A DNA stretch of 64,000 bases, taken from NCBI GenBank assembly GCA_050951005.1, contig JBMNIP010000001.1, forward strand, positions 1 to 64,000, given 5' to 3'. Origin of the DNA: UMGS1519 sp050951005. Its GTDB lineage: Bacteria; Actinomycetota; Coriobacteriia; Coriobacteriales; Eggerthellaceae. The translations under genes and the position numbers were made by a program. Shown here one piece after another: positions 43,264-51,817 of this stretch. Every line of letters starts with the position of its first letter. Within the stretch, counting starts at the first letter, position 1. The notes under the pieces are model-generated. The model searched no databases, was not told the DNA's origin, and saw nothing but the letters and a program-made list of their open reading frames with translations.

Positions 43264-43878
43264 ATGGCCCGACCGAGGAAAGACCAAGATGGCGTACCGG
43301 CGCGAGAGCGGCTTGAAGAGGCATTTTGGGAGATGCTTACAGAGATGCCCTATTCCCAGATCACCATCAAGGGACTCTCCGCCCGCGCCCAGATCAACCA
43401 CAACACCTTTTACTACTATTACGACAACCTCGACGACTTGGCGGACAAGCTCTTCGACAAGAACATGCTGCACGAGTTCTGCAAGAAGTTGACCATCGCT
43501 TTTCAATCCCCTGAGCCCGACCCCGAGGTTCTCAAGCTCGACGATGTCCAGGTCGACCGGATGAACAAAACGCGCCTTCTCGCGCGCAGCCAATCCCCAA
43601 CTCTCATCGGGCTGCTCGTATCTGCAATCAAGGACACCTGGTATCAGGAAACACAACTTGACGAAGACAGACTCACCGACGAAGAGCTATTCGACATCGA
43701 GTTCTTCATCGGCGGTGAACTCGCGTTGCTGAGGCAGGACCGCATCGAGCTGACGGGAGAGAGCCTCATCCTCCTTGCCGAGCGCCCCCTCGGGAAGGCT
43801 ATTTACAAGACGCTGTCCGAGCTCTTCAAGAAATACGGCATCACGAGGCAGCAGCACGACTGCGAGAAAGATGCGTGA
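43264..43878 (+). CDS. TetR-family regulator
   Basis: 204 aa; ATG after AAAAGGAGGATGG. N-terminal HTH: MPYSQITIKGLSARAQINHNTFYYYYDNLDDLADKLF (about 28-64), a standard TetR DNA-binding domain. The ligand domain is not recognisable. It probably regulates the divergent YhgE-like export pair through the 43186 operator. Confidence 0.85.
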   Translation: MARPRKDQDGVPARERLEEAFWEMLTEMPYSQITIKGLSARAQINHNTFYYYYDNLDDLADKLFDKNMLHEFCKKLTIAFQSPEPDPEVLKLDDVQVDRMNKTRLLARSQSPTLIGLLVSAIKDTWYQETQLDEDRLTDEELFDIEFFIGGELALLRQDRIELTGESLILLAERPLGKAIYKTLSELFKKYGITRQQHDCEKDA

Positions 43879-43915
43879 TGCGGCGATGCGGGGGGCTTTC
43901 TGTCGGGCAGAATCA

Positions 43916-44809
43916 TCAGCCTCCCAGTCGATTTGAATGCCGCCGCTTTAGCAGGGGAATGGATACCTCGCTGGACAGCGCGCCGCCGATAATCATGGCA
44001 GCACCGAACCATTGCAGCATGGTCATCCGTTCGCCCAGCAGCACAGCGGAAAAGACTACCGCGGACAGCGGTTCGAGGTATCCGAGCGTTGCAACGCTCT
44101 GCGCCGGCAGTTTAGGTATCGAATCAAAGTACATCAGGCATCCCAGTCCCGTATTCGCAAGTCCGAGGAGCAGGATAGCAGGCCAAGCATCTAGGGGAAT
44201 TTCTGCCAAAGGAACCGCATTTTCAGAAAGCAGCATGAAAACAATTGCAATTGCGCACGACACCTCAAGCTGAATCTGAGTACTCTGCAAGCCGGAGACG
44301 TTCGGTGCCATCTTTGAGAAGATGACCATACCCGCATGGCAGAGCGCGGAAATCGCCGCGAGCACAATCCCAGCCGAGTCGCCACTGACAGTAATCGATT
44401 GCAGACTGACCAACAATGTGCCACAGACAACGACAATGAACCCTATAAGCTTTTGAACGGTGAAGTGTTCGCCGAACAGCGGTACCGATGCAATCATCAC
44501 TGCAATCGGTGCACAGTAGTACAGCAACGAAGACACACCCACACCAGCAAGCCGATATGCCTCGTAAAGCGTTACCCATGAAAGCCCGGTGCAGATGCCC
44601 GAAGCAACAATCATCACCCTTTCGCGATGGCTGAGTTTATACCTGACTGCCCGCGTAGTCCTCATTGACACTCCAATGATAAATACGGCGCCGATGAACG
44701 TGCGCAATGCAACGATCTGAGAACTGGGCAGGGGGATAGCGGCGGCTACAATGCCATTTAATCCGAACAGCAGCAAAGATGTCACGTATATCACAAGGGT
44801 CTTTTTCAC
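43916..44809 (-). CDS. EamA/DMT-family transporter
   Basis: 297 aa; GTG start. Ten hydrophobic helices in two EamA halves (LLFGLNGIVAAAIPLPSSQIVALRTFIGA near 12-40; TQIQLEVSCAIAIVFMLL and LGLANTGLGCLMYFDSIPKLPAQSVATLGYLEPLSAVVF in the second half). Such carriers export amino acids or metabolites; substrate unknown. Divergent from a LysR gene that probably controls it. Convergent with tetR. Confidence 0.82.
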   Translation of the reverse strand: MKKTLVIYVTSLLLFGLNGIVAAAIPLPSSQIVALRTFIGAVFIIGVSMRTTRAVRYKLSHRERVMIVASGICTGLSWVTLYEAYRLAGVGVSSLLYYCAPIAVMIASVPLFGEHFTVQKLIGFIVVVCGTLLVSLQSITVSGDSAGIVLAAISALCHAGMVIFSKMAPNVSGLQSTQIQLEVSCAIAIVFMLLSENAVPLAEIPLDAWPAILLLGLANTGLGCLMYFDSIPKLPAQSVATLGYLEPLSAVVFSAVLLGERMTMLQWFGAAMIIGGALSSEVSIPLLKRRHSNRLGG

Positions 44810-44854
44810 GCCGTCATTGCATCATGGTCAAGCACATCTGTAAAATGAAAGTGA

Positions 44855-44870
44855 CAGATGTATACATCTG
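44855..44870. promoter_or_regulatory. LysR-type operator palindrome
   Basis: CAGATGTATACATCTG is a perfect 16-bp palindrome in the EamA-LysR gap; CACATCTG (44834) and CATACATCCAGAT (44879) nearby repeat its half site. Confidence 0.65.
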
Positions 44871-44923
44871 GTTTTTGCATACATCCAGATAGCGATTTAG
44901 AACCTGGAAAAGGCAGGGCGATT

Positions 44924-45787
44924 ATGGCAACAGAAAAGTACCAAGCTCTCCGCGCCGTACTTGAGACCGGAAGTTTCTCTCAAGCAGCCGTCAAGCTCGG
45001 CTACGCGCAATCGAGCATCAGCCGCATGGTTGCAGACCTGGAAAAAGATTGGGGCGTCAGGGTTCTCAACAGAAGCCGTGATGGCATTACCCTGACCGAC
45101 GAGGGGGAACGCATTGTCCCGGCGATGCTCCGTCTATGCGCCGTCGATGATGATCTGACAGCGTGCGTTGCCGATGTAAATGGATTGGCGACGGGCATGC
45201 TGCGGATTGGAGCCATTTCCAGTGTTGCAACACACTGGATCTCACGCATGATTGCAGCATTTCACGATGACTATCCAGGCGTTACGTGCGAGCTGTTAAT
45301 GGGCAACTACACCGAGATTGAAACCTGGATTCGCGATGGTCGCGTGGACTGCGGCTTCGTCCGTCTTCCGGCGGCAACGGGACTTGAACTTATCCCTGTG
45401 GCAGACGATCCCCTCTATGCGATATTGCCCAAGAATCATCCGCTTACTGTAAAAAACACGGTGTCGGCGGCCGACCTGGTTGCCTATCCATTTATCGAAC
45501 TGCGAGAAAACGACGACGTGGAGGATGCCGGCATCTTCGATGGTCTCGCAAATCGTCCCGAGCCCGTAGTATCCACATGGGATGATTATTGTGTGATGGC
45601 GATGGTTGAAAAGGGTGTGGGGGTCAGCGTACTTCCCGGCTTGATTCAAGAACGTACGTCGTACGAAATCGAGCGGCGCCCACTTAACCCACCCGCGGTA
45701 AGGCACCTCGCATTCGCAAAACGGGGCGATGGCTATACACCGCTTGCCGTGCACCGATTCGAGGAATACCTCGATCTGATTCCGTAA
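44924..45787 (+). CDS. LysR-family regulator
   Basis: 287 aa from the ATG after AGGCAGGG. N-terminal winged helix (YQALRAVLETGSFSQAAVKLGYAQSSISRMVADLE, about 5-40) and a periplasmic-binding-like effector domain (about 90-285). It likely controls the divergent EamA transporter and perhaps the cysK region. Effector unknown. Confidence 0.88.
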   Translation: MATEKYQALRAVLETGSFSQAAVKLGYAQSSISRMVADLEKDWGVRVLNRSRDGITLTDEGERIVPAMLRLCAVDDDLTACVADVNGLATGMLRIGAISSVATHWISRMIAAFHDDYPGVTCELLMGNYTEIETWIRDGRVDCGFVRLPAATGLELIPVADDPLYAILPKNHPLTVKNTVSAADLVAYPFIELRENDDVEDAGIFDGLANRPEPVVSTWDDYCVMAMVEKGVGVSVLPGLIQERTSYEIERRPLNPPAVRHLAFAKRGDGYTPLAVHRFEEYLDLIP

Positions 45788-45897
45788 CTTGCCGAGCCTA
45801 CGTTGGCTCCTGGCATAATATTCCGCCGTACCGGAGGACACCAGGGGCATGACACGAGTACAATACTGGATTTAGACAACAGAATTCCAACTGCTTG

Positions 45898-45953
45898 GCT
45901 TGCCGGTAACATCGAAAAACCTTGTTTGGACAAGACACCGTCCACCGGCAAGC
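45898..45953 (+). promoter_or_regulatory. Structured leader upstream of cysK
   Basis: 10-bp arms GCTTGCCGGT (45898-45907) and ACCGGCAAGC (45944-45953) enclose a smaller hairpin CTTGT-TTGG-ACAAG. The right arm ends two bases before the GGAGG of cysK, so folding could limit ribosome access. No known riboswitch or T-box motif seen. Confidence 0.45.
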
Positions 45954-45965
45954 TTGGAGGACATG

Positions 45966-46898
45966 ATGATTTACGACAACGTGCTGGATGCCATGGGGCA
46001 TACCCCGCTTATCCGTCTTAATAGAATGAACCCGCCCGATGCGGCTCAGATTCTCGTGAAATATGAAGGCGTCAACGTCGGTGGCAGTATAAAAACGCGC
46101 GTTGCCGCAATGATGCTCGATGAGGCCGAAAAACGTGGGGACATCAAACCCGACAGTATCATCGTCGAGCCTACAAGCGGTAACCAGGGTATCGGCTTGG
46201 CATTGGTTGCAGCCGTACGCGGTTGGAAAGCGCGCATCATCATGCCCGATTCGGTTAGCGAAGAACGCCGCAAGCTGGTGCATCATTATGGAGCCGAGGT
46301 CGTTATCGTGCATGATGAGGGCGATATCGGCAAAGCCATCGACGAATGCATCCAAATTGCCAATCGCATGGCTGCCGAAGACCCTCGCGTCTATGTCCCC
46401 CAACAATTCGAGAACATCGATAACGTGCGAGCACATCGGAATCATACGGCACTCGAAATCGCCCAGGATGCGGGTTGCCATATCCATGGATTCTGCAGCG
46501 GCATCGGTACCGGCGGCACTATCACCGGTGTGGGCCAAACCCTCAAACGCCTATATCCCGACATCGAGATCTGGGCCGTCGAGCCAGAGAACGCCGCCAT
46601 TCTTTCCGGGGGCGGTATCGGCAGTCATCTGCAGATGGGCATCGGAGACGGCATCATTCCCAATATTCTGGATCAGAACATCTACGACGAAGTCTGTGTC
46701 ATCTCCGACGAGGAAGCTATCGAAACCTCCCGCGACCTTGCACGTTTGGAGGGGCTGATGGCGGGAATTTCAAGCGGCACGAATGTTGCAGCGGCCAAGC
46801 GTTTGGCGAAAAAATTAGGGCCCGGCAAGACCGTTGTCACCGTTCTTCCCGACACGGGCGAACGCTACTATTCCACACCGCTCTTTGCCGGCGAATAA
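45966..46898 (+). CDS. cysK: Cysteine synthase family (PLP-dependent)
   Basis: 310 aa; of two adjacent ATG codons the second is better spaced from GGAGG. PLP lysine in VGGSIKTRVA (about 38-47), substrate loop EPTSGNQGIG (about 68-77), glycine-rich GIGTGGTITG (about 178) and C-terminal SSGTN. These define the O-acetylserine sulfhydrylase fold. The usual TSGNTG reads TSGNQG and the usual KDR reads KTR, so it may use a different acceptor or donor substrate. It makes cysteine or a related beta-substituted alanine. Confidence 0.82.
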   Translation: MIYDNVLDAMGHTPLIRLNRMNPPDAAQILVKYEGVNVGGSIKTRVAAMMLDEAEKRGDIKPDSIIVEPTSGNQGIGLALVAAVRGWKARIIMPDSVSEERRKLVHHYGAEVVIVHDEGDIGKAIDECIQIANRMAAEDPRVYVPQQFENIDNVRAHRNHTALEIAQDAGCHIHGFCSGIGTGGTITGVGQTLKRLYPDIEIWAVEPENAAILSGGGIGSHLQMGIGDGIIPNILDQNIYDEVCVISDEEAIETSRDLARLEGLMAGISSGTNVAAAKRLAKKLGPGKTVVTVLPDTGERYYSTPLFAGE

Positions 46899-46899
46899 G

Positions 46900-46919
46900 A
46901 AGCTGCCAAACGGCAGCTT
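46900..46919. terminator. Bidirectional hairpin between cysK and the MFS gene
   Basis: AAGCTGCC-AAAC-GGCAGCTT, a perfect 8-bp stem between convergent genes. No strong T run; a weak terminator. Confidence 0.55.
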
Positions 46920-46942
46920 GCCTCATTGCATTACCTGAGCAT

Positions 46943-48163
46943 TCATGAGTTTGCTTTTTGAATATTGTCGAGGATTCGGCGATATGATGCTGCAAAGATC
47001 ACCAGTGCTCCTATAACACCGATGATCTCCATCGCATACATGGAAGAATATCCTCCTACCTCGCTTCCGCTTGTTTCTTCGAAATACTCCGCAACAAGAC
47101 CGAACACACTTGGGCCGACAAGCTGTCCCAAATCAACTCCAGTAAAGTTTGTTGCAGATGCTGCACCGCTCCGCGAATAGGGGACACTGCTCATTGCCAT
47201 AGCATTGAACAGGGGTGATATAGCGCCGAAACCAAGTGACGAAACGACGGCGGCAATGAGGAAATTCTGCAAAGTTGTTGCAACACTTACCAAATAGAAC
47301 GACAACGCGAAGAAGCATAGTCCGGGTACTACGACCACTGCATAGCCATGACGGTCGGCTATTTTTCCCAAGAGCGGACGGGTAGCTACCATGCAAGCTG
47401 CCTGCACGGTGAAAAACAAACCAACCTGAGCCACTCCAAGGAGCTGTCCGTAGATTGCGATAAATGCCATATACGTTGAATTGCACGTGATGCAGATGAA
47501 AGACAACACCGTGGGTAGCACCGCTTCGCGCGCGAAAATGCGATTCAATTTGATGCGATAGGGAAGCTGTTGGGCCTGCGACGGGTCTTTGATGCTCAAC
47601 AGCAGAACGAGAGCAATCGCCATCGCAATAGAGGATAGCCAGAACGTCCAGTGGTATCCGACAACACCTACCAGATACAGTCCAAAAGCCGGACCGATTG
47701 CCATAGCCAGTGCCTGACCCATGCCGAAGAAACTGATCCCATAGGCCAACCGATCTGAGGGAAGCGCCATTGTGGCAAGCGACAAACCCATGGGGCCTGC
47801 TGCGGCCATTGCCAATCCATGGAGCATTCTTACCGCCGTAAGCGATGCTGCATCCGAGGCAAAACCGTACAGGAAAAGCGAAAGAATGATGACTGCCTGG
47901 GAAGCAAGCCAGATCTTTTTCTTTGAAACGATATCGAATGCCGGTGCCATAAACGGGCGCGTTGCTAATGCGGTAATAGCAAAGGCTCCGACGATGAAAC
48001 CGATCATGCCGGCAGATAGACCAAAATCGCGGGCATACAGCGGGATGACTGCCGTTGCCATCTGCTGGCCTGTTATCTGAAAGAAACTGACAATACAAAT
48101 GGTGATGAATGTCCGACTCCAAATTGAAGAGGGCTTTTTCTCGGTAGGAAGTGTTGCGTTCAT
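46943..48163 (-). CDS. Major facilitator superfamily transporter
   Basis: 406 aa, twelve hydrophobic helices. A typical MFS loop motif is weak (AFDIVSKKKIW after helix 2), with RMLHGLAMAAAGPMGLS in helix 4 and LLGKIADRHGYAVV in the central half. Resembles multidrug or sugar efflux carriers; substrate unknown. Minus strand, monocistronic. Confidence 0.82.
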   Translation of the reverse strand: MNATLPTEKKPSSIWSRTFITICIVSFFQITGQQMATAVIPLYARDFGLSAGMIGFIVGAFAITALATRPFMAPAFDIVSKKKIWLASQAVIILSLFLYGFASDAASLTAVRMLHGLAMAAAGPMGLSLATMALPSDRLAYGISFFGMGQALAMAIGPAFGLYLVGVVGYHWTFWLSSIAMAIALVLLLSIKDPSQAQQLPYRIKLNRIFAREAVLPTVLSFICITCNSTYMAFIAIYGQLLGVAQVGLFFTVQAACMVATRPLLGKIADRHGYAVVVVPGLCFFALSFYLVSVATTLQNFLIAAVVSSLGFGAISPLFNAMAMSSVPYSRSGAASATNFTGVDLGQLVGPSVFGLVAEYFEETSGSEVGGYSSMYAMEIIGVIGALVIFAASYRRILDNIQKANS

Positions 48164-48249
48164 AAGTGCATCCTACAACCCTCACATGCTCAAACAGATA
48201 TCTGCAAAGATGAACCATTCCTCTGCAAAGTTTCTGGGAAACAAGCTGA

Positions 48250-48290
48250 AAAAATATACGGCTGGCAAACGATACCCGTTCACCAGCCGC
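48250..48290 (-). terminator. Terminator of the 3-hydroxyacyl-CoA dehydrogenase gene
   Basis: On the minus strand CGGCTGG / CCAGCCG stem followed by TATATTTTTT, downstream of the gene at 48355. Confidence 0.75.
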
Positions 48291-48354
48291 AGTGAAATAC
48301 TCTGTTGTTGCAACAGCAACGATGATGCGAAGTCGTATTAACTGACCGTATAGT

Positions 48355-49320
48355 CTACTTATCGTAATCGGTGTACTTATAGAAGCCTTCGCCTACCGCA
48401 ATACCGGTCTTTCCCTCATCGATATATTTCTTCAACATTGCCCCGATGCGATAGATATCAGAATCCGGGTCCTTAGCTTGCGGCATGTTGCTGTAAATCG
48501 CATATGCCAGCGGCAGCCCGATTTTGTCCGCCTTGTGGAACGGCGTCTGACCGATATCTGAGCCGGTATCAAGCTGCCAGGTTTTATCGATGGTTTCAGG
48601 GTCCGCATACCCGTTCGCCGCAAGCGACATAGCTGCAGTGAACCAAGGAATCAAAAGGGAATTGACAATGTATCCGGCCTTTTCCTTCTTCAAGCGCAGC
48701 GGAACCATGCCGATGGATTTTGAATATTCGCAAACCAGTTCCACATTGTCCGGATCGGTACCAGGATGCGGCATAACCTCTGCCAGGTTATGAATCCAAT
48801 ATTGGTTCGCAAAATGCATTGCCAGGAACTTCTCGGGACGATCAACATACGGTGCCATCTGACTTGGCATCAACGTAGAAGAATCTGGCAGAATCAATGT
48901 ATGTTCGGGAAGATAGGGGCACATCTTCGCATAAAGGTCTTCCTTCTGCTTTAAATCCTCCGCAACAGCCTCGTGAACGATATCGGCATCCTGGAATGCC
49001 TCTTGAAAATCTGTGGTCATCTTAATGGCATCAAGACGTTTCTCGGTTTCCGTATAGAGCGCATCGATTTCTTCATCAGTCAGGTGGTCGGCATCAGTCA
49101 GACCACCGTAATAGTATTCAGGGCCCTTCTTCAAATCTTGAATGGCGGCAAGGTACTGCTTCTTCATCGTCTTCAATCGAGGTGTTGCACGCTCAATAGA
49201 ACCTTCGCTGCGCAACCAGATGGTAACGGGATATCCCTTGAAGGCAACCTGAGTTGCAATCTGGCTGCCTTGGGTACCGCCTCCGCAAACAGTCACGTGT
49301 TTGATATCGGATAATTCCAT
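48355..49320 (-). CDS. 3-hydroxyacyl-CoA dehydrogenase family protein
   Basis: 321 aa from the ATG with GAGAGG eight bases upstream. NAD-binding motif VTVCGGGTQGSQIA (about 9-22), catalytic-type segments HEAVAEDLKQK, LPDSSTLMPSQ (in place of SNTS), and AMHFANQYWIHNLAEVMPH with the catalytic His, then KEKAGYIVNSLL. Fits the 3-hydroxybutyryl-CoA dehydrogenase fold (beta-oxidation or butyrate pathway). No other pathway gene is adjacent, so the substrate is open. Confidence 0.82.
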   Translation of the reverse strand: MELSDIKHVTVCGGGTQGSQIATQVAFKGYPVTIWLRSEGSIERATPRLKTMKKQYLAAIQDLKKGPEYYYGGLTDADHLTDEEIDALYTETEKRLDAIKMTTDFQEAFQDADIVHEAVAEDLKQKEDLYAKMCPYLPEHTLILPDSSTLMPSQMAPYVDRPEKFLAMHFANQYWIHNLAEVMPHPGTDPDNVELVCEYSKSIGMVPLRLKKEKAGYIVNSLLIPWFTAAMSLAANGYADPETIDKTWQLDTGSDIGQTPFHKADKIGLPLAYAIYSNMPQAKDPDSDIYRIGAMLKKYIDEGKTGIAVGEGFYKYTDYDK

Positions 49321-49451
49321 TGCAATCACCTCTCGAAACGAGACAAGCTGTATCGATATTCCGAGTCTAGCAAGGCAAAATAACGCTATTCACATCATTC
49401 GGCGACGCAACTGTGCCGTCCGTGAAAGGTTGTTGCAACAATATATTGTTC

Positions 49452-50072
49452 TTAAAGTGCACCCATAATACAGACAACATTACCGTCGACATAGCGGTTA
49501 TTAACGAATGCTTCTGCATGGTCGGCATCGAAACGCCAACATTCTTTTGGATGGGAATAGATGATGCCAACTGATTGAAGAAAAGAGAAGATGGTAATCG
49601 ATCCCACAAACTTCATTCCCCGTTTCTTCAAATCACGTGAAACAATATCCGAGAGCTCATCCGTGGTAACTTCCATCAGCTCGTATATGGTTTGCCCATC
49701 GGTAAAATGCCAAAGATACGAGGAAAACGATCCGTATTCTTTTTGCAGGTCAAGAACAATACGGGCATTGGAAACCATGCTTTCTATCTTGCGGCGATTT
49801 CGGATGATGCCTGGATCTTGCATGAGGTCTTCTATTTTTTCCGATGAATAGGCAGCAATCTTTTCTATATCAAAGCCATCGCATGCCTTCCGAAAATTTT
49901 CCCTTTTATGAAAGACCGCTTTCCAAGAAAGACCAGCTTGAAACAGTTCTAGAATGAACATCTCTATCAGAAACTGCTCATCATGCGAGGGTACGCCCCA
50001 TTCTTTGTCGTGATACTTCATCATCGCAGGATCATTCTTCGCATAAGAAGAGAAGCAATTATATCGCTCCAT
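49452..50072 (-). CDS. tag: DNA-3-methyladenine glycosylase I
   Basis: 206 aa. KYHDKEWGVPSHDEQFLIEMFILELFQAGLSWKAV (about 19-53) is the Tag signature with the catalytic Glu/aromatic pocket; the zinc-binding residues Cys6, His21 and C-terminal HPKEC are present. It removes 3-methyladenine from alkylated DNA. The C-terminus is longer than in E. coli Tag by about 15 residues. Confidence 0.92.
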   Translation of the reverse strand: MERYNCFSSYAKNDPAMMKYHDKEWGVPSHDEQFLIEMFILELFQAGLSWKAVFHKRENFRKACDGFDIEKIAAYSSEKIEDLMQDPGIIRNRRKIESMVSNARIVLDLQKEYGSFSSYLWHFTDGQTIYELMEVTTDELSDIVSRDLKKRGMKFVGSITIFSFLQSVGIIYSHPKECWRFDADHAEAFVNNRYVDGNVVCIMGAL

Positions 50073-50150
50073 GTTGATTGAATCCTCTCGTCAACCTCAT
50101 CTCAAACATAGACATTGGTCGGAGTAGACGGTCTTTCGACTCAACCTATA

Positions 50151-50187
50151 ACGATGGCCGGAAGGATGTTCATCTTCCGGCCATCGT
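50151..50187 (-). terminator. Terminator-like hairpin after the Big2/LRR gene
   Basis: Perfect 14-bp arms ACGATGGCCGGAAG / CTTCCGGCCATCGT with a 9-nt loop, 33 bp past the stop of the minus-strand gene. Followed by few T, so strength is uncertain. Confidence 0.65.
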
Positions 50188-50219
50188 AAACCCACCGTCT
50201 CTATCAATGGAATTCGAAA

Positions 50220-51608
50220 CTAAGCTCCTATATCAGTAACGGTTACCGATGAATCACAGGAAATGTGTTGCAGGGTCAAGCTTGTACCTGCAGCATTGAT
50301 TGTTTTGATCTTATTACTCTTGCAGTAGAGTGCAGACAGCTTCTTGGCACCTTTCACCGTCAGCGTCCTAATCTTATTGTTGGTGCACCGAAGGGTATTC
50401 AGTTCGTCGTTACTGCTTACATTGAGCGACGTGAGGTTGTTATGACTGCAATTAAGGGTAATGAGCCCTGAATTATTGGACACATTTAATTCACCGAGAT
50501 CGTTCTTACTGCAATTCAGATCCTCGAGCCCAGTGTTCTCGGACAAATCAAGTTGAGTAATCTCGTTGTTACCGCAATTCAGGTCCTCGAGGCTTTGATT
50601 CTCCGTCACATTTATCCGAACCAGATCATTGCCGCTGCAATCAAGTGTGGTCAGCGAACCGCAATTGCTGACATTCAATTTTGTTAGCTGATTTCCATAG
50701 CAAGATAGAAATTCCAATTTCGAATTGTTGGTCACATCGAGGCTAGTCAGTTTGTTATTGCCGCAATCCAGGTATTTCAAATCAGATGCCTTCGAGCAAT
50801 TAAGAGAAGCAAGCTTTTCATTGGGGAGGGAAACGGAAACAACTGGCTTACCATTTATCGTATTGGGAATGACAACCTTTCCTGTTGTTGCAACAGTATT
50901 GTCTACATATGCCCCAGAACCGTATTTGCCATTCTTAATCTTAAAATGGAGACCCGAAGCTGTTACATTATTGCCCCACACTTTGATTTTTACGGTTTTC
51001 GTTACCTTTTTATCCGCACAGCTGGTAACAGTGACCTTGGCAGTGCCGGCTTTTTTCACCTTTAACGTGCCATCCGCCTTCACGGTAAGCACCTTCGGTT
51101 TTAAGCTCTTGAATCTAACGTTTTTGTTTGATGCCTTCTTCGGATAAACCGTAACCTTCAGCTTTCCGGTATTGGTCGGAGTGAAAATCTTATTCGGCAC
51201 CTTTACCTTCAACTTGCTGGCTTTGACATATTTCGAAGCAGAAACAACCTTCACGCTGATTGTCTTTTTCACGAACCCTTTCTTCTTTGCCGAGACCGTG
51301 ATAGTGGTTTTCCCTGATTTCTTTGCCGTTATCACGCCTTTATTGTCGACGCTTGCAATCTTTTTCTTGGAGCTCTTGTACGTTAGGTGCGCCTTGGCCG
51401 GATTTACCGATACGCGTAGTTTATAAGTTGATCCCTTTTTCAGCGTTACATTGCCAGTCATCGCATTTTTCACGGTAATGGTTTTCGCGGCAGGTGTTGC
51501 GGCTTCTGCAGGATGAGGAGACATCATTGTTGCAACAAGCGGAATAAACAACAATGCCATGAATGCAGCCATCATCAGCCACATCGTCTTTTTCATTGTC
51601 ATAGTCAT
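50220..51608 (-). CDS. Secreted Big2 and leucine-rich-repeat protein
   Basis: 462 aa. Signal peptide (about 1-36, ending AEAA). Two Ig-like Big2 domains rich in Lys (about 40-120 with SSKKKIASVDNKGVITAKKSGKTTITVSA; about 130-210). Then about ten leucine-rich repeats of 20-21 residues of the type LxxLxCxxNxLxxLxVSxN (about 255-450), a pattern known from internalin-like and gut-bacterial surface proteins. No LPXTG or membrane anchor seen. ATG after GGAGGAG. Role: probably binding to host or other cells, inferred. Confidence 0.82.
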   Translation of the reverse strand: MTMTMKKTMWLMMAAFMALLFIPLVATMMSPHPAEAATPAAKTITVKNAMTGNVTLKKGSTYKLRVSVNPAKAHLTYKSSKKKIASVDNKGVITAKKSGKTTITVSAKKKGFVKKTISVKVVSASKYVKASKLKVKVPNKIFTPTNTGKLKVTVYPKKASNKNVRFKSLKPKVLTVKADGTLKVKKAGTAKVTVTSCADKKVTKTVKIKVWGNNVTASGLHFKIKNGKYGSGAYVDNTVATTGKVVIPNTINGKPVVSVSLPNEKLASLNCSKASDLKYLDCGNNKLTSLDVTNNSKLEFLSCYGNQLTKLNVSNCGSLTTLDCSGNDLVRINVTENQSLEDLNCGNNEITQLDLSENTGLEDLNCSKNDLGELNVSNNSGLITLNCSHNNLTSLNVSSNDELNTLRCTNNKIRTLTVKGAKKLSALYCKSNKIKTINAAGTSLTLQHISCDSSVTVTDIGA

Positions 51609-51817
51609 AACTCCTCCATCCTCGAATTCTTGCTTTATACAATTTGTATATTAGAGTATTTTTTCAAAAAACCGATAAATAACTCTCGCTGTTCGGTAAG
51701 GAGTTCCTCCCGATTATTGGCTGCCTCTGGTTCTGAATTTACTATTCCCCATGCTGATACAGTCGCGATATCATCTCTTCAGATACGTTAATCACTTACC
51801 ACAGTGAGGTGATAACT

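Noticed and set aside
45788..45965. T-box or S-box riboswitch upstream of cysK
   Set aside because: A long hairpin exists, but neither the T-box UGGN sequence nor the conserved SAM-riboswitch core could be found.
50220..51608. CRISPR-like array suggested by the regular repeats
   Set aside because: The repeats are in-frame leucine-rich repeat codons of a secreted protein and vary in sequence; no cas genes or uniform spacers. No CRISPR array seen elsewhere in the window.
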